DNA of 64,000 nt, from positions 38,056-102,055 of the forward strand of contig NZ_ATDL01000010.1 in NCBI RefSeq assembly GCF_000416985.1, read 5' to 3'. The DNA is from Sphingobacterium paucimobilis HER1398 (GTDB lineage: Bacteria > Bacteroidota > Bacteroidia > Sphingobacteriales > Sphingobacteriaceae). The position numbers and the translations under genes are program-made. The notes below the pieces were generated by a model. It was not told where the DNA came from. It saw only the letters and a list, made by a program, of their open reading frames with translations, and made no database searches. Shown here one piece after another: positions 54,964 to 63,131 of the stretch; the first letter of the stretch is position 1; the number at the start of each line of letters is the position of its first letter.

Positions 54964-56307
54964 ATGATTAAAAAGACAATTTTACTATGCGCAGCAGTGC
55001 TCAGTTTGTTCGCTGCACAGGCACAGCAGGCGAGTAATATCAATGGCTCTTTTGAGAGCACACCATACAAAAAAGTGACTTTGTTTAAGGTGTACAATGG
55101 AAGATTGGTAGAAATTGCAACATCTACACCTGACACACAAGGACGTTTTGCCTTTCGTTTTACGCCAGAATATGAAGGATTGTATGCTGTAGGTACAGGT
55201 ACAGCGCAGAACCAACAGGATTTAAACCGGTTTTACTTTAAAGGTGGAGAAGAGGTCAACTACACAGTAAAGAAAGTCGGGTACGACCTCTTGGGTAAAA
55301 ATAGCAAAGAAAATGAAGCTCTTTATGCTTGGGATAAACAAGCGCAAAGCTTTAAAGAAAAAGGGACTAACCCAGGGGGAATGAGTACATATGTCGATTT
55401 CTTCCCTGAAGTAGAAGCTTTTAAAGGCAAGATTGAATCGATTGGGAAATCTGTAAAAACAGGTAATCCTAAGTTTGATGCACTTTTCCCGACCTTAGTG
55501 GACTATGATTTTGCATACTATGCTACTTCATATTTAAACATGCCCCGTACCGCACACCCCAGCAAAGAGGAGATGAGTGAGTTTTACACCGCATTTCAAG
55601 CGGATCGTTATCTTACTAAGCAATTATTAGATATGCCTTACGGAGATCGCTTTTTATCAAGCTTAGTATACAGAAAGGTCGATCTATCCAGCAGGCCGAC
55701 TTTCGAACAGCAGGTAGCCGCTATCCCTGACGATGTTCTGAAAGGACAGTTTGTGGTGGGTAGGTTAGAGAGTTCGCGCTCGTACAATGATTTTCAGGAA
55801 ATGAACTCTGCATTTAACAAATATTTTACGTTAGAAGAGCAAAAGCAACGTGCAGCGACAGTCGAAGCCAAGTTAGTGGAAACAAAAACTGGCGTTCCTG
55901 CCTTTAAATTTGCCTACCCAGATGTTACCGGAAAGAAAGTGGCTTTGGACGATCTGAAAGGAAAGTTGGTACTGGTTGATCTATGGGCGACCTGGTGTGG
56001 ACCATGCCGAGCCGAAGAGCCATACTGGGAAAAGTTGAATGAGGAATACAAGGATAAACCTGTTGCCTTTGTAGGTGTGTCCGTAGACCAGGATAAGCCA
56101 AAGTGGGAAGAATATGTGAAGACAAAACATATGAAAGGTCTTCAGATCCATGCAGGTACAAATAATGAGCTATCTAACGCCTATAAGGTAACTGGTATTC
56201 CACGATACATTTTAATCGATAAAGCAGGCAACCTGATTACAGCCGATAGCCCACGGCCATCCGATCCTAAGCTAAAAGCACTTTTGGACGAGTGGTTAAA
56301 GAAATAA
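54964..56307 (+). CDS. TlpA-type thiol-disulfide oxidoreductase (3)
   Basis: A 447-residue exported protein (signal ending LFAAQAQ). Same architecture as the TlpA gene at 49615: N-terminal INGSFESTPYKKVTLFKV, middle DFAYYATSYLNMPRTAHPS, thioredoxin domain with WCGPC at 344-348 and TGIPRYILIDKAGN. The shared EYEGLYAVGTG/DYEGFYALGTG stretch shows common origin by duplication. It is the last gene of the operon. A terminator follows at 56333. Confidence 0.93.
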   Translation: MIKKTILLCAAVLSLFAAQAQQASNINGSFESTPYKKVTLFKVYNGRLVEIATSTPDTQGRFAFRFTPEYEGLYAVGTGTAQNQQDLNRFYFKGGEEVNYTVKKVGYDLLGKNSKENEALYAWDKQAQSFKEKGTNPGGMSTYVDFFPEVEAFKGKIESIGKSVKTGNPKFDALFPTLVDYDFAYYATSYLNMPRTAHPSKEEMSEFYTAFQADRYLTKQLLDMPYGDRFLSSLVYRKVDLSSRPTFEQQVAAIPDDVLKGQFVVGRLESSRSYNDFQEMNSAFNKYFTLEEQKQRAATVEAKLVETKTGVPAFKFAYPDVTGKKVALDDLKGKLVLVDLWATWCGPCRAEEPYWEKLNEEYKDKPVAFVGVSVDQDKPKWEEYVKTKHMKGLQIHAGTNNELSNAYKVTGIPRYILIDKAGNLITADSPRPSDPKLKALLDEWLKK

Positions 56308-56332
56308 AAGTTTCATAATGTTGTTTGTGTAT

Positions 56333-56364
56333 AGGGAGGTTGTCGTAAGGTAACCTCTCTTTTT
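56333..56364 (+). terminator. Rho-independent terminator of the SusCD/TlpA operon
   Basis: AGGGAGGTT (56333-56341) pairs with AACCTCTCT (56352-56360, one G-U pair), with a 10-nt loop and then TTTTC. It separates the uptake operon from the secreted-protein region. Confidence 0.85.
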
Positions 56365-56410
56365 CACAAAAAATAATACCAAATTCTATAAACCATTAAA
56401 TAAAGCAATT

Positions 56411-57127
56411 ATGAGAATATGCTTTTTGTTATTGATGTTATTTTGCCTGTCCTATCATGCTTTTTCACAGATTGATGTTGATGCTGATCTGAAAGACTGG
56501 GGAGATACCTCTCTTCGTTTTGAGGATAAGAACAACAAGCTTCGCTATGATTATAGGGAGGATGAGGATTTCCTGTATATAGCAATTTTTAAAAACTTTA
56601 ATGCCGCAAAAGTTCGATCTGGAGGTGTACAGCTACAATTTGATACAGAAAAAATTACGGACAAGTCACTTACCATTACTTTCGCTTACGCTATTCCTAC
56701 AGCGGAGGATCCTAAGAAGCGCCTAGAGGCGAAAGATTTTATACAAGTAGAGAATTTGAACGGGCAGTCCGCGGCTGTCATTCCGGTCTTCAATGAGCAT
56801 GGAATTTCAACTGCCTTTCGTTTTATGGAAGACAAGAGCCATCTTAAAGATATGCGGGCAGACGGTCAGATTGAGTTAAGCAAAATAGGGCGTAATAAAA
56901 GTATTTTTAAGGTAGAGATTGCTATCCCTAAATCTTTACTTCCAACACAAAAGGGAGAGATTTCATTGGGAATATGCCTTCGCGGTATGGACATCAAAAA
57001 GACGGGCAATGCATTGGCTCATATATATAATGGAATGATGCCACCAGCTGCCAAGACACCGTATGAAGAAGAAACGAATGATTCCATTTCCTTTTCTGAG
57101 TATTTTACAAAGATTGTTTTAGAGTAA
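56411..57127 (+). CDS. Secreted CBM9-like beta-sandwich protein, ancestor-like member of the downstream array
   Basis: A 238-residue exported protein (signal MRICFLLLMLFCLSYHAFSQ). The mature start IDVDADLKDWGD and the following YDYREDEDFLYIAIFK pattern resemble CBM9-type carbohydrate-binding domains. The later NEHGISTAFRF and EISLGICLRGMDI segments align with the conserved NEYGI and IxLRG blocks of the array at 58971-64000. It is therefore a divergent founder of that family. No enzymatic residues are visible. It is 10 bp upstream of the XRE regulator. Confidence 0.72.
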   Translation: MRICFLLLMLFCLSYHAFSQIDVDADLKDWGDTSLRFEDKNNKLRYDYREDEDFLYIAIFKNFNAAKVRSGGVQLQFDTEKITDKSLTITFAYAIPTAEDPKKRLEAKDFIQVENLNGQSAAVIPVFNEHGISTAFRFMEDKSHLKDMRADGQIELSKIGRNKSIFKVEIAIPKSLLPTQKGEISLGICLRGMDIKKTGNALAHIYNGMMPPAAKTPYEEETNDSISFSEYFTKIVLE

Positions 57128-57136
57128 TCTGCAGAT

Positions 57137-57397
57137 ATGGGAAACGATATTTTCTTCTCTTCAGAAACCTTTGGTGATTTTTTAAGGCGGTTACGTTTGG
57201 AGCATGGTTATTCTCAGGATACGATGGCAACCAAGATGGGGCTGTCTCAAAATTCATATTGTTTAATGGAAAATGGCCGCACACGTATCACGCTTGAACA
57301 TATACAGGATATATCAAATGTGTTGGAAGTGAGCTCTTTGCGAATTATTGCTTCATATGCGCTATATATCGCTGACTCAAGAAAGTCGTCCCTCTAG
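57137..57397 (+). CDS. XRE family helix-turn-helix regulator
   Basis: An 86-residue single-domain regulator with the HTH_3 pattern FGDFLRRLRLEHGYSQDTMATKMGLSQNSYCLMENGRT in pieces. Helix 2 and 3 (SQDTMATKMGLSQNSYC) match Cro/C1 type. There is no second domain. It starts 10 bp after the CBM9-like gene and lies just upstream of one of two matching palindromes, so it is a candidate regulator of the locus. Confidence 0.88.
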   Translation: MGNDIFFSSETFGDFLRRLRLEHGYSQDTMATKMGLSQNSYCLMENGRTRITLEHIQDISNVLEVSSLRIIASYALYIADSRKSSL

Positions 57398-57471
57398 TTA
57401 AAATAATTTGCTAATTGAGGCTGGTTATTCTATTCGCGCGTAGGATATACTCTTTAGCTATAGTATCAATT

Positions 57472-57494
57472 TTCATAGAGAATGTCTATTTGAA
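57472..57494. promoter_or_regulatory. Operator-like palindrome 1
   Basis: TTCATAGA-GAA-TGTCTAT lies 70 bp before the start codon at 57542. It shares both half-sites and the 3-bp spacing with the palindrome at 61097. The motif is near-palindromic (ATAGA/TCTAT). Confidence 0.5.
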
Positions 57495-57541
57495 CCGTGG
57501 TGTTTACTGATTATATTTAACTAATTATAAATTTTGAAATC

Positions 57542-57922
57542 ATGAGGTTAATATGTTTTATTCTGGCTTTTATCGTTTTCTTATTGGGCTGTGCTGAGGA
57601 GAAAAAAGTAATTGCAAAATTCGATTTTCAGGAGAATAGGACGTTCACCGAATTTTTGGAGGAAGATAATGCTGACAGAAGCAACTATATCGTGACCATA
57701 TTGGGAATGTCTAAGTGCGATCTGTGCAGTTATGTAAAAGAGAAAATGGTCAGTTTCTCTGGTCTGCCTCCAAATGTATTATTTAGGTCGGTGGATCTGA
57801 CAAAAAGCGAAAACAAATGGCTGGAACAACTGCTACGCGAATTTTCCTATCCGCTTATATTGATTACAAATCCCGAAAACGAGTTAGTCGGTTTTGTTAA
57901 GGGGCTAGGCTACATGTTTTGA
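57542..57922 (+). CDS. Thioredoxin-like lipoprotein with CxxC motif (possibly the N-terminal part of the DUF1573 protein)
   Basis: A 126-residue lipoprotein (MRLICFILAFIVFLLGC, lipobox cysteine 17). It has a thioredoxin-like core: strand YIVTILGMSKCDLCSYVKEKM with a CxxC motif, then LITNPENELVGFVKG. The stop TGA overlaps the TTG start of the DUF1573 reading frame inside a TTTTGA sequence. One extra T in that run would fuse the two into one protein of about 355 residues, a layout I recall for other DUF1573 lipoproteins. It may therefore be the front half of a frameshifted gene. Confidence 0.75.
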   Translation: MRLICFILAFIVFLLGCAEEKKVIAKFDFQENRTFTEFLEEDNADRSNYIVTILGMSKCDLCSYVKEKMVSFSGLPPNVLFRSVDLTKSENKWLEQLLREFSYPLILITNPENELVGFVKGLGYMF

Positions 57923-58605
57923 AAGAAGCTTTTCAAAATACGTTCAATAAAAGAATATTTTTTGATGATGGCAAAGGTCTTTTTCTAAATCAATACGAAG
58001 CAAAGGAGGTTTCCTCTGCCGTAAAGATTGACTTTTTAAATATACAGATCCAGTCTTATCTTAACTATGAGAAAAAAGAATCTTTGGATCCAGATGAGTT
58101 AGATCGTCTGAGGAAGAGTGTTAATACCTATCCTTATTTCTTCAATACGTATTTACTATACCAGTTTACAAAGGATGAAAGATTATTGGATCAGCTGATG
58201 CAGAGACATAATACCAATATAGATCAGTTTCTTTATACGGGTTTAAAGAAGAGTTTAATTTCTACTGAAGAACTGCAGTCCATAGATAGTTTGGGGCCGA
58301 AGCTGGAGTTGGATAGATATGCCTTACAATTTGGAGAAGGGCAGCCTTCCGATAAAAAGACGGTGGTTGTCAAGGTAAAAAATACAGGCGTTAAAGATTT
58401 ACTATTGACAGAAGTGGTGCCTTCTTGTAATTGTGTAAGTGCAAATTGGGATAAAAAACCAATACCGCCAGGAGGACAAGGTACGGTAGCGCTAACTTAT
58501 GAGCTTCGCAATATCGGGAACTATATTCAACAGGTGACTTTTTTTTCCAATGTTTTGGAAGAACCCGCTGTTTTTATCATTGAAGGGGTCGTAAAGAATA
58601 AATAA
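57919..58605 (+). CDS. DUF1573 domain protein (likely continuation of the upstream thioredoxin-like lipoprotein)
   Basis: A 228-residue frame starting at TTG with no signal peptide of its own, although DUF1573 proteins normally face the periplasm. The DUF1573 domain occupies about residues 130-226: LDRYALQFGEGQPSDKKTVVVKVKNTG in pieces, then VVPSCNCVSANWDKKPIPPGGQG and LTYELRN. It carries the CNC motif common in the family. The missing export signal and the TTTTGA overlap indicate either translational coupling or a -1 frameshift of one larger gene. Confidence 0.75.
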   Translation: MKEAFQNTFNKRIFFDDGKGLFLNQYEAKEVSSAVKIDFLNIQIQSYLNYEKKESLDPDELDRLRKSVNTYPYFFNTYLLYQFTKDERLLDQLMQRHNTNIDQFLYTGLKKSLISTEELQSIDSLGPKLELDRYALQFGEGQPSDKKTVVVKVKNTGVKDLLLTEVVPSCNCVSANWDKKPIPPGGQGTVALTYELRNIGNYIQQVTFFSNVLEEPAVFIIEGVVKNK

Positions 58606-58631
58606 ATTTAACCAATTTAAATTTTTGTATT

Positions 58632-58908
58632 ATGAAAAGAATTATTTTTTATTGTATGTTTTGTTTTACTGGTCTATTTATGTTTAATACGGCCAAAGCA
58701 GATGATTGGGAAATTATTATTGATGGAAATTTTTGTGACAATAGGGACGATGGAGTGTATGGAAATCTTTCAGATTGTAGATGGTATTACCAATGTTTTG
58801 AGAATAGAACAGCTGCCAGGCAGTGTTCTGCAGGTAGTTTTTGACTGGAATTCTAGAGTCTGTGTGTTTCCTTGGGCCGCATTTAATCCATCGGCAAATT
58901 GTTTATAA
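58632..58908 (+). pseudogene. Secreted six-cysteine protein resembling a peritrophin-A chitin-binding domain, split by a frameshift
   Basis: The first frame (58632-58844) encodes a signal peptide (MKRIIFYCMFCFTGLFMFNTAKA) and a mature part FCDNRDDGVYGNLSDC, RWYYQC, FENRTAARQC. It then hits TGA after SAGSF. The next frame continues FDWNSRVC and VFPWAAFNPSANC to a stop at 58908. Removing one T from the T5 run at 58838-58842 joins the halves into one domain with six cysteines, with spacing and residues like type-2 chitin-binding (peritrophin-A, CBM14) modules. The frameshift could be real, programmed or a sequencing artefact. The domain match is by eye. Confidence 0.65.
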
Positions 58909-58970
58909 TTAATGATGATTAAAAGATAAATTAGGGTTTTCACGACCCCTTAAATATATTTTAAAACAAT

Positions 58971-59603
58971 ATGAAAGTTACAATCTTAACCCTAACGTTT
59001 TTTTTTGTATTAGCTTATTCTTTTGCTCAGAAAGCCTCAAAAGAGGGAATGACTTATGATAAGGAAAATTCGATGTACTATCGTATTTCAAACGATGAAC
59101 AGTATTTATATTTGAATTTTTATAAAGATGAGTATGTTCAGAAAATAACTTCCTTAGGAGGGATAAAGATATTTTTAAATATGAACGGTAAAAAAGACAC
59201 GATGAATGTTCCCTACATTGTCTATCCTGTGTATAATCGCTCAAAAAAAGATTATGAAGAAATAGAGACATCCGGTTTCTCTGGGGTTCCTGAGGGGAGA
59301 ATGTCTGTCTTTAATGAGTATGGTATAGTGGGTGAATCTAAAATCATGGCATTATCGGGCAAAAATTGGTATTCAAAGGATCGATCTGTTTTTCAGAGTC
59401 AAATCACTATTCCCTTGAATGGATTGCGCATTGATAAAAATAAGAATATAAGTATTATGATTTTGTTGAGAGGATTACGTCTGGTACAACCACCTCTTGG
59501 TGCTATTAGAGGGGCTGGAATGAATTCGAATCTTGAAGAGGAAGCGCTTTGGTCTCATATTGACGATTGGACTTGGTCGTGGGTAGAATATGAGTTGAAG
59601 TAA
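58971..59603 (+). CDS. Array member 1, secreted paralog (A-type)
   Basis: A 210-residue exported protein (signal ending SFAQ) without enzymatic motifs. The family blocks are EGMTYDKENSMYYRISND, YLYLNFYKDEY, GGIKIFLN, YPVY, NEYGI and ISIMILLRGLR. It ends WTWSWVEYELK. The NDxxYLYL pattern and beta-rich profile suggest a CBM9-like sandwich that has lost the first strand. Residues 34-76 are encoded by sequence nearly identical to the copy at the right edge of the window. It starts an array of eight or more. Confidence 0.8.
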   Translation: MKVTILTLTFFFVLAYSFAQKASKEGMTYDKENSMYYRISNDEQYLYLNFYKDEYVQKITSLGGIKIFLNMNGKKDTMNVPYIVYPVYNRSKKDYEEIETSGFSGVPEGRMSVFNEYGIVGESKIMALSGKNWYSKDRSVFQSQITIPLNGLRIDKNKNISIMILLRGLRLVQPPLGAIRGAGMNSNLEEEALWSHIDDWTWSWVEYELK

Positions 59604-59615
59604 ATTATTTAATCA

Positions 59616-60254
59616 ATGAAAGTATTTCTTATTCTAATAACAATTTTTTTAAGCTTAAACTCTTATTGTCAGACCGATCTCAATGAGGGAATGACTTATG
59701 ACAAAAACACGAAGCTTTTTTATAAAATTAACAACGATAATGAAAATTTGTATATAAACATATACAAAGATGAATATGCCCTCAAAGTTATGATGCAGGG
59801 TGGGATGCTATTTTTTATAAATACCGAAGGTAAAAAGGATACGACATCGGTCCCAATGATTCAGTATCCGATTTATAAGAAGCCAAGAAATCTGGAAGTA
59901 CTCCGTGTCGCGAAATTAGAAAATATTCCAGAAGTTGAAATGTCTGTGGTTAATGAATACGGTATTCTTGCTGAATCCAAGTTTGATCTTAAGGAGAATC
60001 TAGAAGATTTTCATATTAATAAGGCGGTTTTTTCAAGTAGCCTTTGTATACCTTTAAGTTCTTTAGGACTGGAAAGCAGGGGAACTATTGCCATAATGAT
60101 TTTTCTTAAAGGTTGGCGAAATGTTGCCATTCCTGCAGGGGGGAGGTCTCCAATTTTAAATTCCCTATCCATGAATTCTTCTCCAAGTACAGATGCCCTC
60201 TCATTGGAGGCTGATACTTGGTCAGAAACTTGGATCAGTTACGAATTGAAATGA
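59616..60254 (+). CDS. Array member 2, secreted paralog (B-type)
   Basis: A 212-residue exported protein (signal MKVFLILITIFLSLNSYCQ). The B-type branch is marked by EGMTYDKNTKLFYKINND, YPIYKKPRN and by an IPAGGRSPILNS segment with a Ser/Thr-rich stretch (MNSSPSTDALSLE) before the C-terminal WSETWISYELK. It is 12 bp after member 1. Its signal peptide is close at DNA level to that of the B-type gene at 62477. Function unknown. Confidence 0.8.
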   Translation: MKVFLILITIFLSLNSYCQTDLNEGMTYDKNTKLFYKINNDNENLYINIYKDEYALKVMMQGGMLFFINTEGKKDTTSVPMIQYPIYKKPRNLEVLRVAKLENIPEVEMSVVNEYGILAESKFDLKENLEDFHINKAVFSSSLCIPLSSLGLESRGTIAIMIFLKGWRNVAIPAGGRSPILNSLSMNSSPSTDALSLEADTWSETWISYELK

Positions 60255-60285
60255 TTTTTATAAACACTATTTACTTACGCTTATC

Positions 60286-61061
60286 TTGATGAGAATTTTA
60301 ATAACAGTGATCTTACTTTTTCCAATTTTTGTAAATGGACAAACCGCAGGAAAAGATGTATCCCCTGCACACTGGAAGCAAGATGTCTCTCTTGATGGCA
60401 AATTGGATGAATGGAATAAGAACGATTTTATATATAACAAAGAAACACGGTTATGGTATAGTCTTGCAAATGACGATACGTATCTTTATTTGGCGGTAAA
60501 GAAAGAAGAAAATTCGAATAAAATTTTCAGCTGGGGTGGATTGCAGTTTTCGGTTAGCAAAGAAGATCGAAAAAGCAGTTCTAGCATTTCATTTCCTTTG
60601 GCGATTAAGAATGACAAAGCCGTTCCACACGACCAGTTGACAAATATAGGTGTTGAGGGGGTCTCCGGTATACCTGAAAAGCATTAAACTTATACAACGA
60701 GCACGGTATACAGGTCGGCTGGACTCTGGAAAAAGATAGCGACGATGAGTATGTGGATCCAACTTATCGGTATGAATTGGCGATTCCTTTGATACATTTG
60801 AAGTCATTTTTTGATGGAAATGAGATTAAGTTCAATATCCTATTACGTGGGTTTAGAGAAATCAGGCCTTCACAACAAGACATCGCTTTAGCAGAACAGA
60901 TGGAAGTCTCGATGCAAGATAAATTGATGCAGGTAATGAAAAATAAGACGCCCAATGTACCAACGGAAGTTATAAATCGCAATTTGGCTAATATTAAAGA
61001 TGATGGCCGATGGACAGAGTTCTCGGGTAGTTATCGTCTGGCTGTTAATAGCGAGTTTTGA
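60286..61061 (+). pseudogene. Array member 3, frameshifted CBM9-like paralog
   Basis: The first frame (60286 to 60687) has a signal peptide and a full CBM9-like start SLDGKLDEWNKNDFIY followed by DDTYLYLAVKK and GGLQFSVS, ending abruptly at GIPEKH. Translation in the next frame from about 60682 continues LNLYNEHGIQVGW and FNILLRGFREI to the stop at 61061. One base is missing near 60680. The repaired protein (about 258 residues) lacks the array's terminal YELK. It links the array to the longer protein at 56411. No classical slippery heptamer is seen, so decay or sequence error is more likely than recoding. Confidence 0.75.
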
Positions 61062-61096
61062 TTTGTCTGTTTTTTTTCTTTGCAGTTAAAATCATT

Positions 61097-61117
61097 TTCA
61101 TAGACATTGTCTATGAA
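61097..61117. promoter_or_regulatory. Operator-like palindrome 2
   Basis: TTCATAGACA-T-TGTCTATGAA is a perfect 21-bp inverted repeat, 71 bp before the start at 61168. It shares the TTCATAGA-N3-TGTCTAT core with the site at 57472. It probably binds a dimeric regulator, perhaps the XRE protein at 57137. Confidence 0.55.
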
Positions 61118-61167
61118 GCATATGCAGGTAAAGCATTATTTTAGAGGTAGATTATAACTCAAAGATT

Positions 61168-61824
61168 ATGAGGATTTTTTTTTGCTACTTATTATTTATT
61201 GGCTTTGCCAATGGTCAAACTGACCCTAAAAAGGGAATGATATATGATAAGGAAAATAGACTTTACTATAAAATAAGTAATGATAAGGAAAATCTTTATA
61301 TACAACTATTCAAAGAGGAATATGCTCGTAAAGTTGAGATGAGAGGAGGGTTGAGGTTATTTCTCAATTCTGAGGGAAGACGTGATACATCTACTGCTTC
61401 AGTGGTTCAATATCCCGTATATAAGAAGCCGACCCCAGGAGGACGGAGAGAATTAAAATGGGAAGAAATAGTAATAGACCGTTTTTCAGATTTACCGGTA
61501 GGTGTTCTGTCTGTTTATAATGAATATGGTATCACGGCAGAGGCTCAATTGAAAGAAAATCCAGAGAAAGGATTTTATGATAGAAATGGTCATATTTTTA
61601 ATTATAGATTAGGTATTCCGCTACAATATATGACTGTGGGTATTGGAGAAAAAATAGCTATTTGCATTTTTCTGAAAGGTTCGCGGTTTGAACCTCTCCC
61701 ACCAGGCGCTGCATCGCCACTTTTAAATGCAATCCCTGTTGATGGTTCGTCTACCTCTCAACAACAATATTTTCTTGAGGGCGACACATGGACCCATTCC
61801 TGGATAGATTATGAATTGAAATAA
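61168..61824 (+). CDS. Array member 4, secreted paralog (B-type)
   Basis: A 218-residue exported protein (signal MRIFFCYLLFIGFANGQ). It shows KKGMIYDKENRLYYKISND, LFKEEYARKVEMRGGLRLFLN, YPVYKKP, NEYGITAEAQL and a PLPPGAASPLLNA segment, ending WTHSWIDYELK. It follows a 106-bp gap with the perfect palindrome, so it starts a second transcription unit within the array. Function unknown. Confidence 0.8.
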   Translation: MRIFFCYLLFIGFANGQTDPKKGMIYDKENRLYYKISNDKENLYIQLFKEEYARKVEMRGGLRLFLNSEGRRDTSTASVVQYPVYKKPTPGGRRELKWEEIVIDRFSDLPVGVLSVYNEYGITAEAQLKENPEKGFYDRNGHIFNYRLGIPLQYMTVGIGEKIAICIFLKGSRFEPLPPGAASPLLNAIPVDGSSTSQQQYFLEGDTWTHSWIDYELK

Positions 61825-61837
61825 AAATATTAAATCA

Positions 61838-62464
61838 ATGAAAGTAATCGCGTTATTATTCTCTATACTTTTTGTTTTGTATTCTCACGGTCAAACCAAT
61901 CCCAAAAAGGGGATGACTTATGATAAGGAAAATGCGATGTATTATCGTATTACAAATGATGATAAGTACCTCTATTTGAACTTTTACAAAGATGAATATG
62001 CTGCCAAGGTGATAAAACCAGGAGGGATAATGATTTTTTTCAATACGGTTGGGGAAAAAGACACCTTAAATGTACCGAATATACTCTTTCCTGTATACAG
62101 TTACCCTAATAGGGATTTCGAAATAATACTAGCCCGAGGATTTACTGGAGTGCCGGCTAGCAAAATGTCTATATATAATAAATACGGGATCACAGGTGAG
62201 GCCAAATATAAAGAGATATCAACCAAAAGTGAATATGCAAAGGATTATTCAATTTTCGAAGGTAAAATAAGTATTCCTCGTAAATTACTGAAAGATAATA
62301 GCACTATGTTGTCTATCATGCTGCTGTTGCGTGGTGTACGTCTAAAACCTTTACCTGTAGGAGCTAATTTGGGAATTCTAATGAATACAACTCCAGAACA
62401 AAATATTTATTTTTCGAACATTGATTATTGGACACACAGCTGGATTGATTATCAGCTGAAGTAA
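61838..62464 (+). CDS. Array member 5, secreted paralog (A-type)
   Basis: A 208-residue exported protein (signal MKVIALLFSILFVLYSHGQ). The core is KKGMTYDKENAMYYRITND, YLYLNFYKDEYAAKV, GGIMIFFN, YPN, NKYGITGEAKY and LRGVRLKPLPVGA, ending WTHSWIDYQLK. Its first 80 bp are almost identical to those of the gene at 63132, showing recent duplication of a B-A pair. It is 13 bp after member 4. Confidence 0.8.
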   Translation: MKVIALLFSILFVLYSHGQTNPKKGMTYDKENAMYYRITNDDKYLYLNFYKDEYAAKVIKPGGIMIFFNTVGEKDTLNVPNILFPVYSYPNRDFEIILARGFTGVPASKMSIYNKYGITGEAKYKEISTKSEYAKDYSIFEGKISIPRKLLKDNSTMLSIMLLLRGVRLKPLPVGANLGILMNTTPEQNIYFSNIDYWTHSWIDYQLK

Positions 62465-62476
62465 ATTATTTAATCA

Positions 62477-63118
62477 ATGAAAGTACTTCTTATTCTAACA
62501 GCAATCTTTTTAAGCTTAAATTCTTATTGTCAAACCGACCCTAGAAAGGGGATGATATATGATAAAGAGAATAAGTTATACTACCAAATCACAAATGATA
62601 CAGAGTATCTTGATGTTAAAATATATAAGGATGAATATGCTATGAAAGCAAGGATGTTGGGTGGTTTACGGTATTTTTTTAATGTAGAAGGAATCAAAGA
62701 CACCGTAGGGGTGCCTATTGTTCAATTTCCTGTTTATAAGCGACCAGTTAATTTTGAAAGTTTAGAGTTATTCAATTTATCTGGTATTCCCAATGGAGAG
62801 TTATCGGTTTATAACGAGTATGGAATATTCGCGGAGGCAAAGATTGAAGGAAGGGATTCCTTGGGAAATTATCATAAAAATAAATATGTGTATCAAAGTA
62901 GTATTAAAATTCCTTTGAGGTATTTCAAGGGATTAAATTCCAAGAATAATTTGGCGATAATGATCTTCATGAGGGGTTCGCGCGCTATTCGGATACCTGA
63001 TGGTAGAGTTTCTCCGATAATAAATTCTAGAGGGACCAATACTTCTTCTGAAATAGATGCTTTGTCATTAGATTTAGATACCTGGACTCATACCTGGATT
63101 GATTATGAATTGAAATAA
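62477..63118 (+). CDS. Array member 6, secreted paralog (B-type)
   Basis: A 213-residue exported protein (signal MKVLLILTAIFLSLNSYCQ, near-identical to member 2). Family blocks are RKGMIYDKENKLYYQITND, IYKDEYAMKARMLGGLRYFFN, FPVYKRP, NEYGIFAEAK, LAIMIFMRGSRAIRIPDG and a final WTHTWIDYELK. It is 12 bp behind member 5. Function unknown. Confidence 0.8.
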   Translation: MKVLLILTAIFLSLNSYCQTDPRKGMIYDKENKLYYQITNDTEYLDVKIYKDEYAMKARMLGGLRYFFNVEGIKDTVGVPIVQFPVYKRPVNFESLELFNLSGIPNGELSVYNEYGIFAEAKIEGRDSLGNYHKNKYVYQSSIKIPLRYFKGLNSKNNLAIMIFMRGSRAIRIPDGRVSPIINSRGTNTSSEIDALSLDLDTWTHTWIDYELK

Positions 63119-63131
63119 AAATATTAAATCA

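Noticed and set aside
60670..60700. Programmed -1 ribosomal frameshift in array member 3
   Set aside because: No X-XXY-YYZ slippery heptamer fits the reading frame at the break, so a one-base loss is the simpler explanation.
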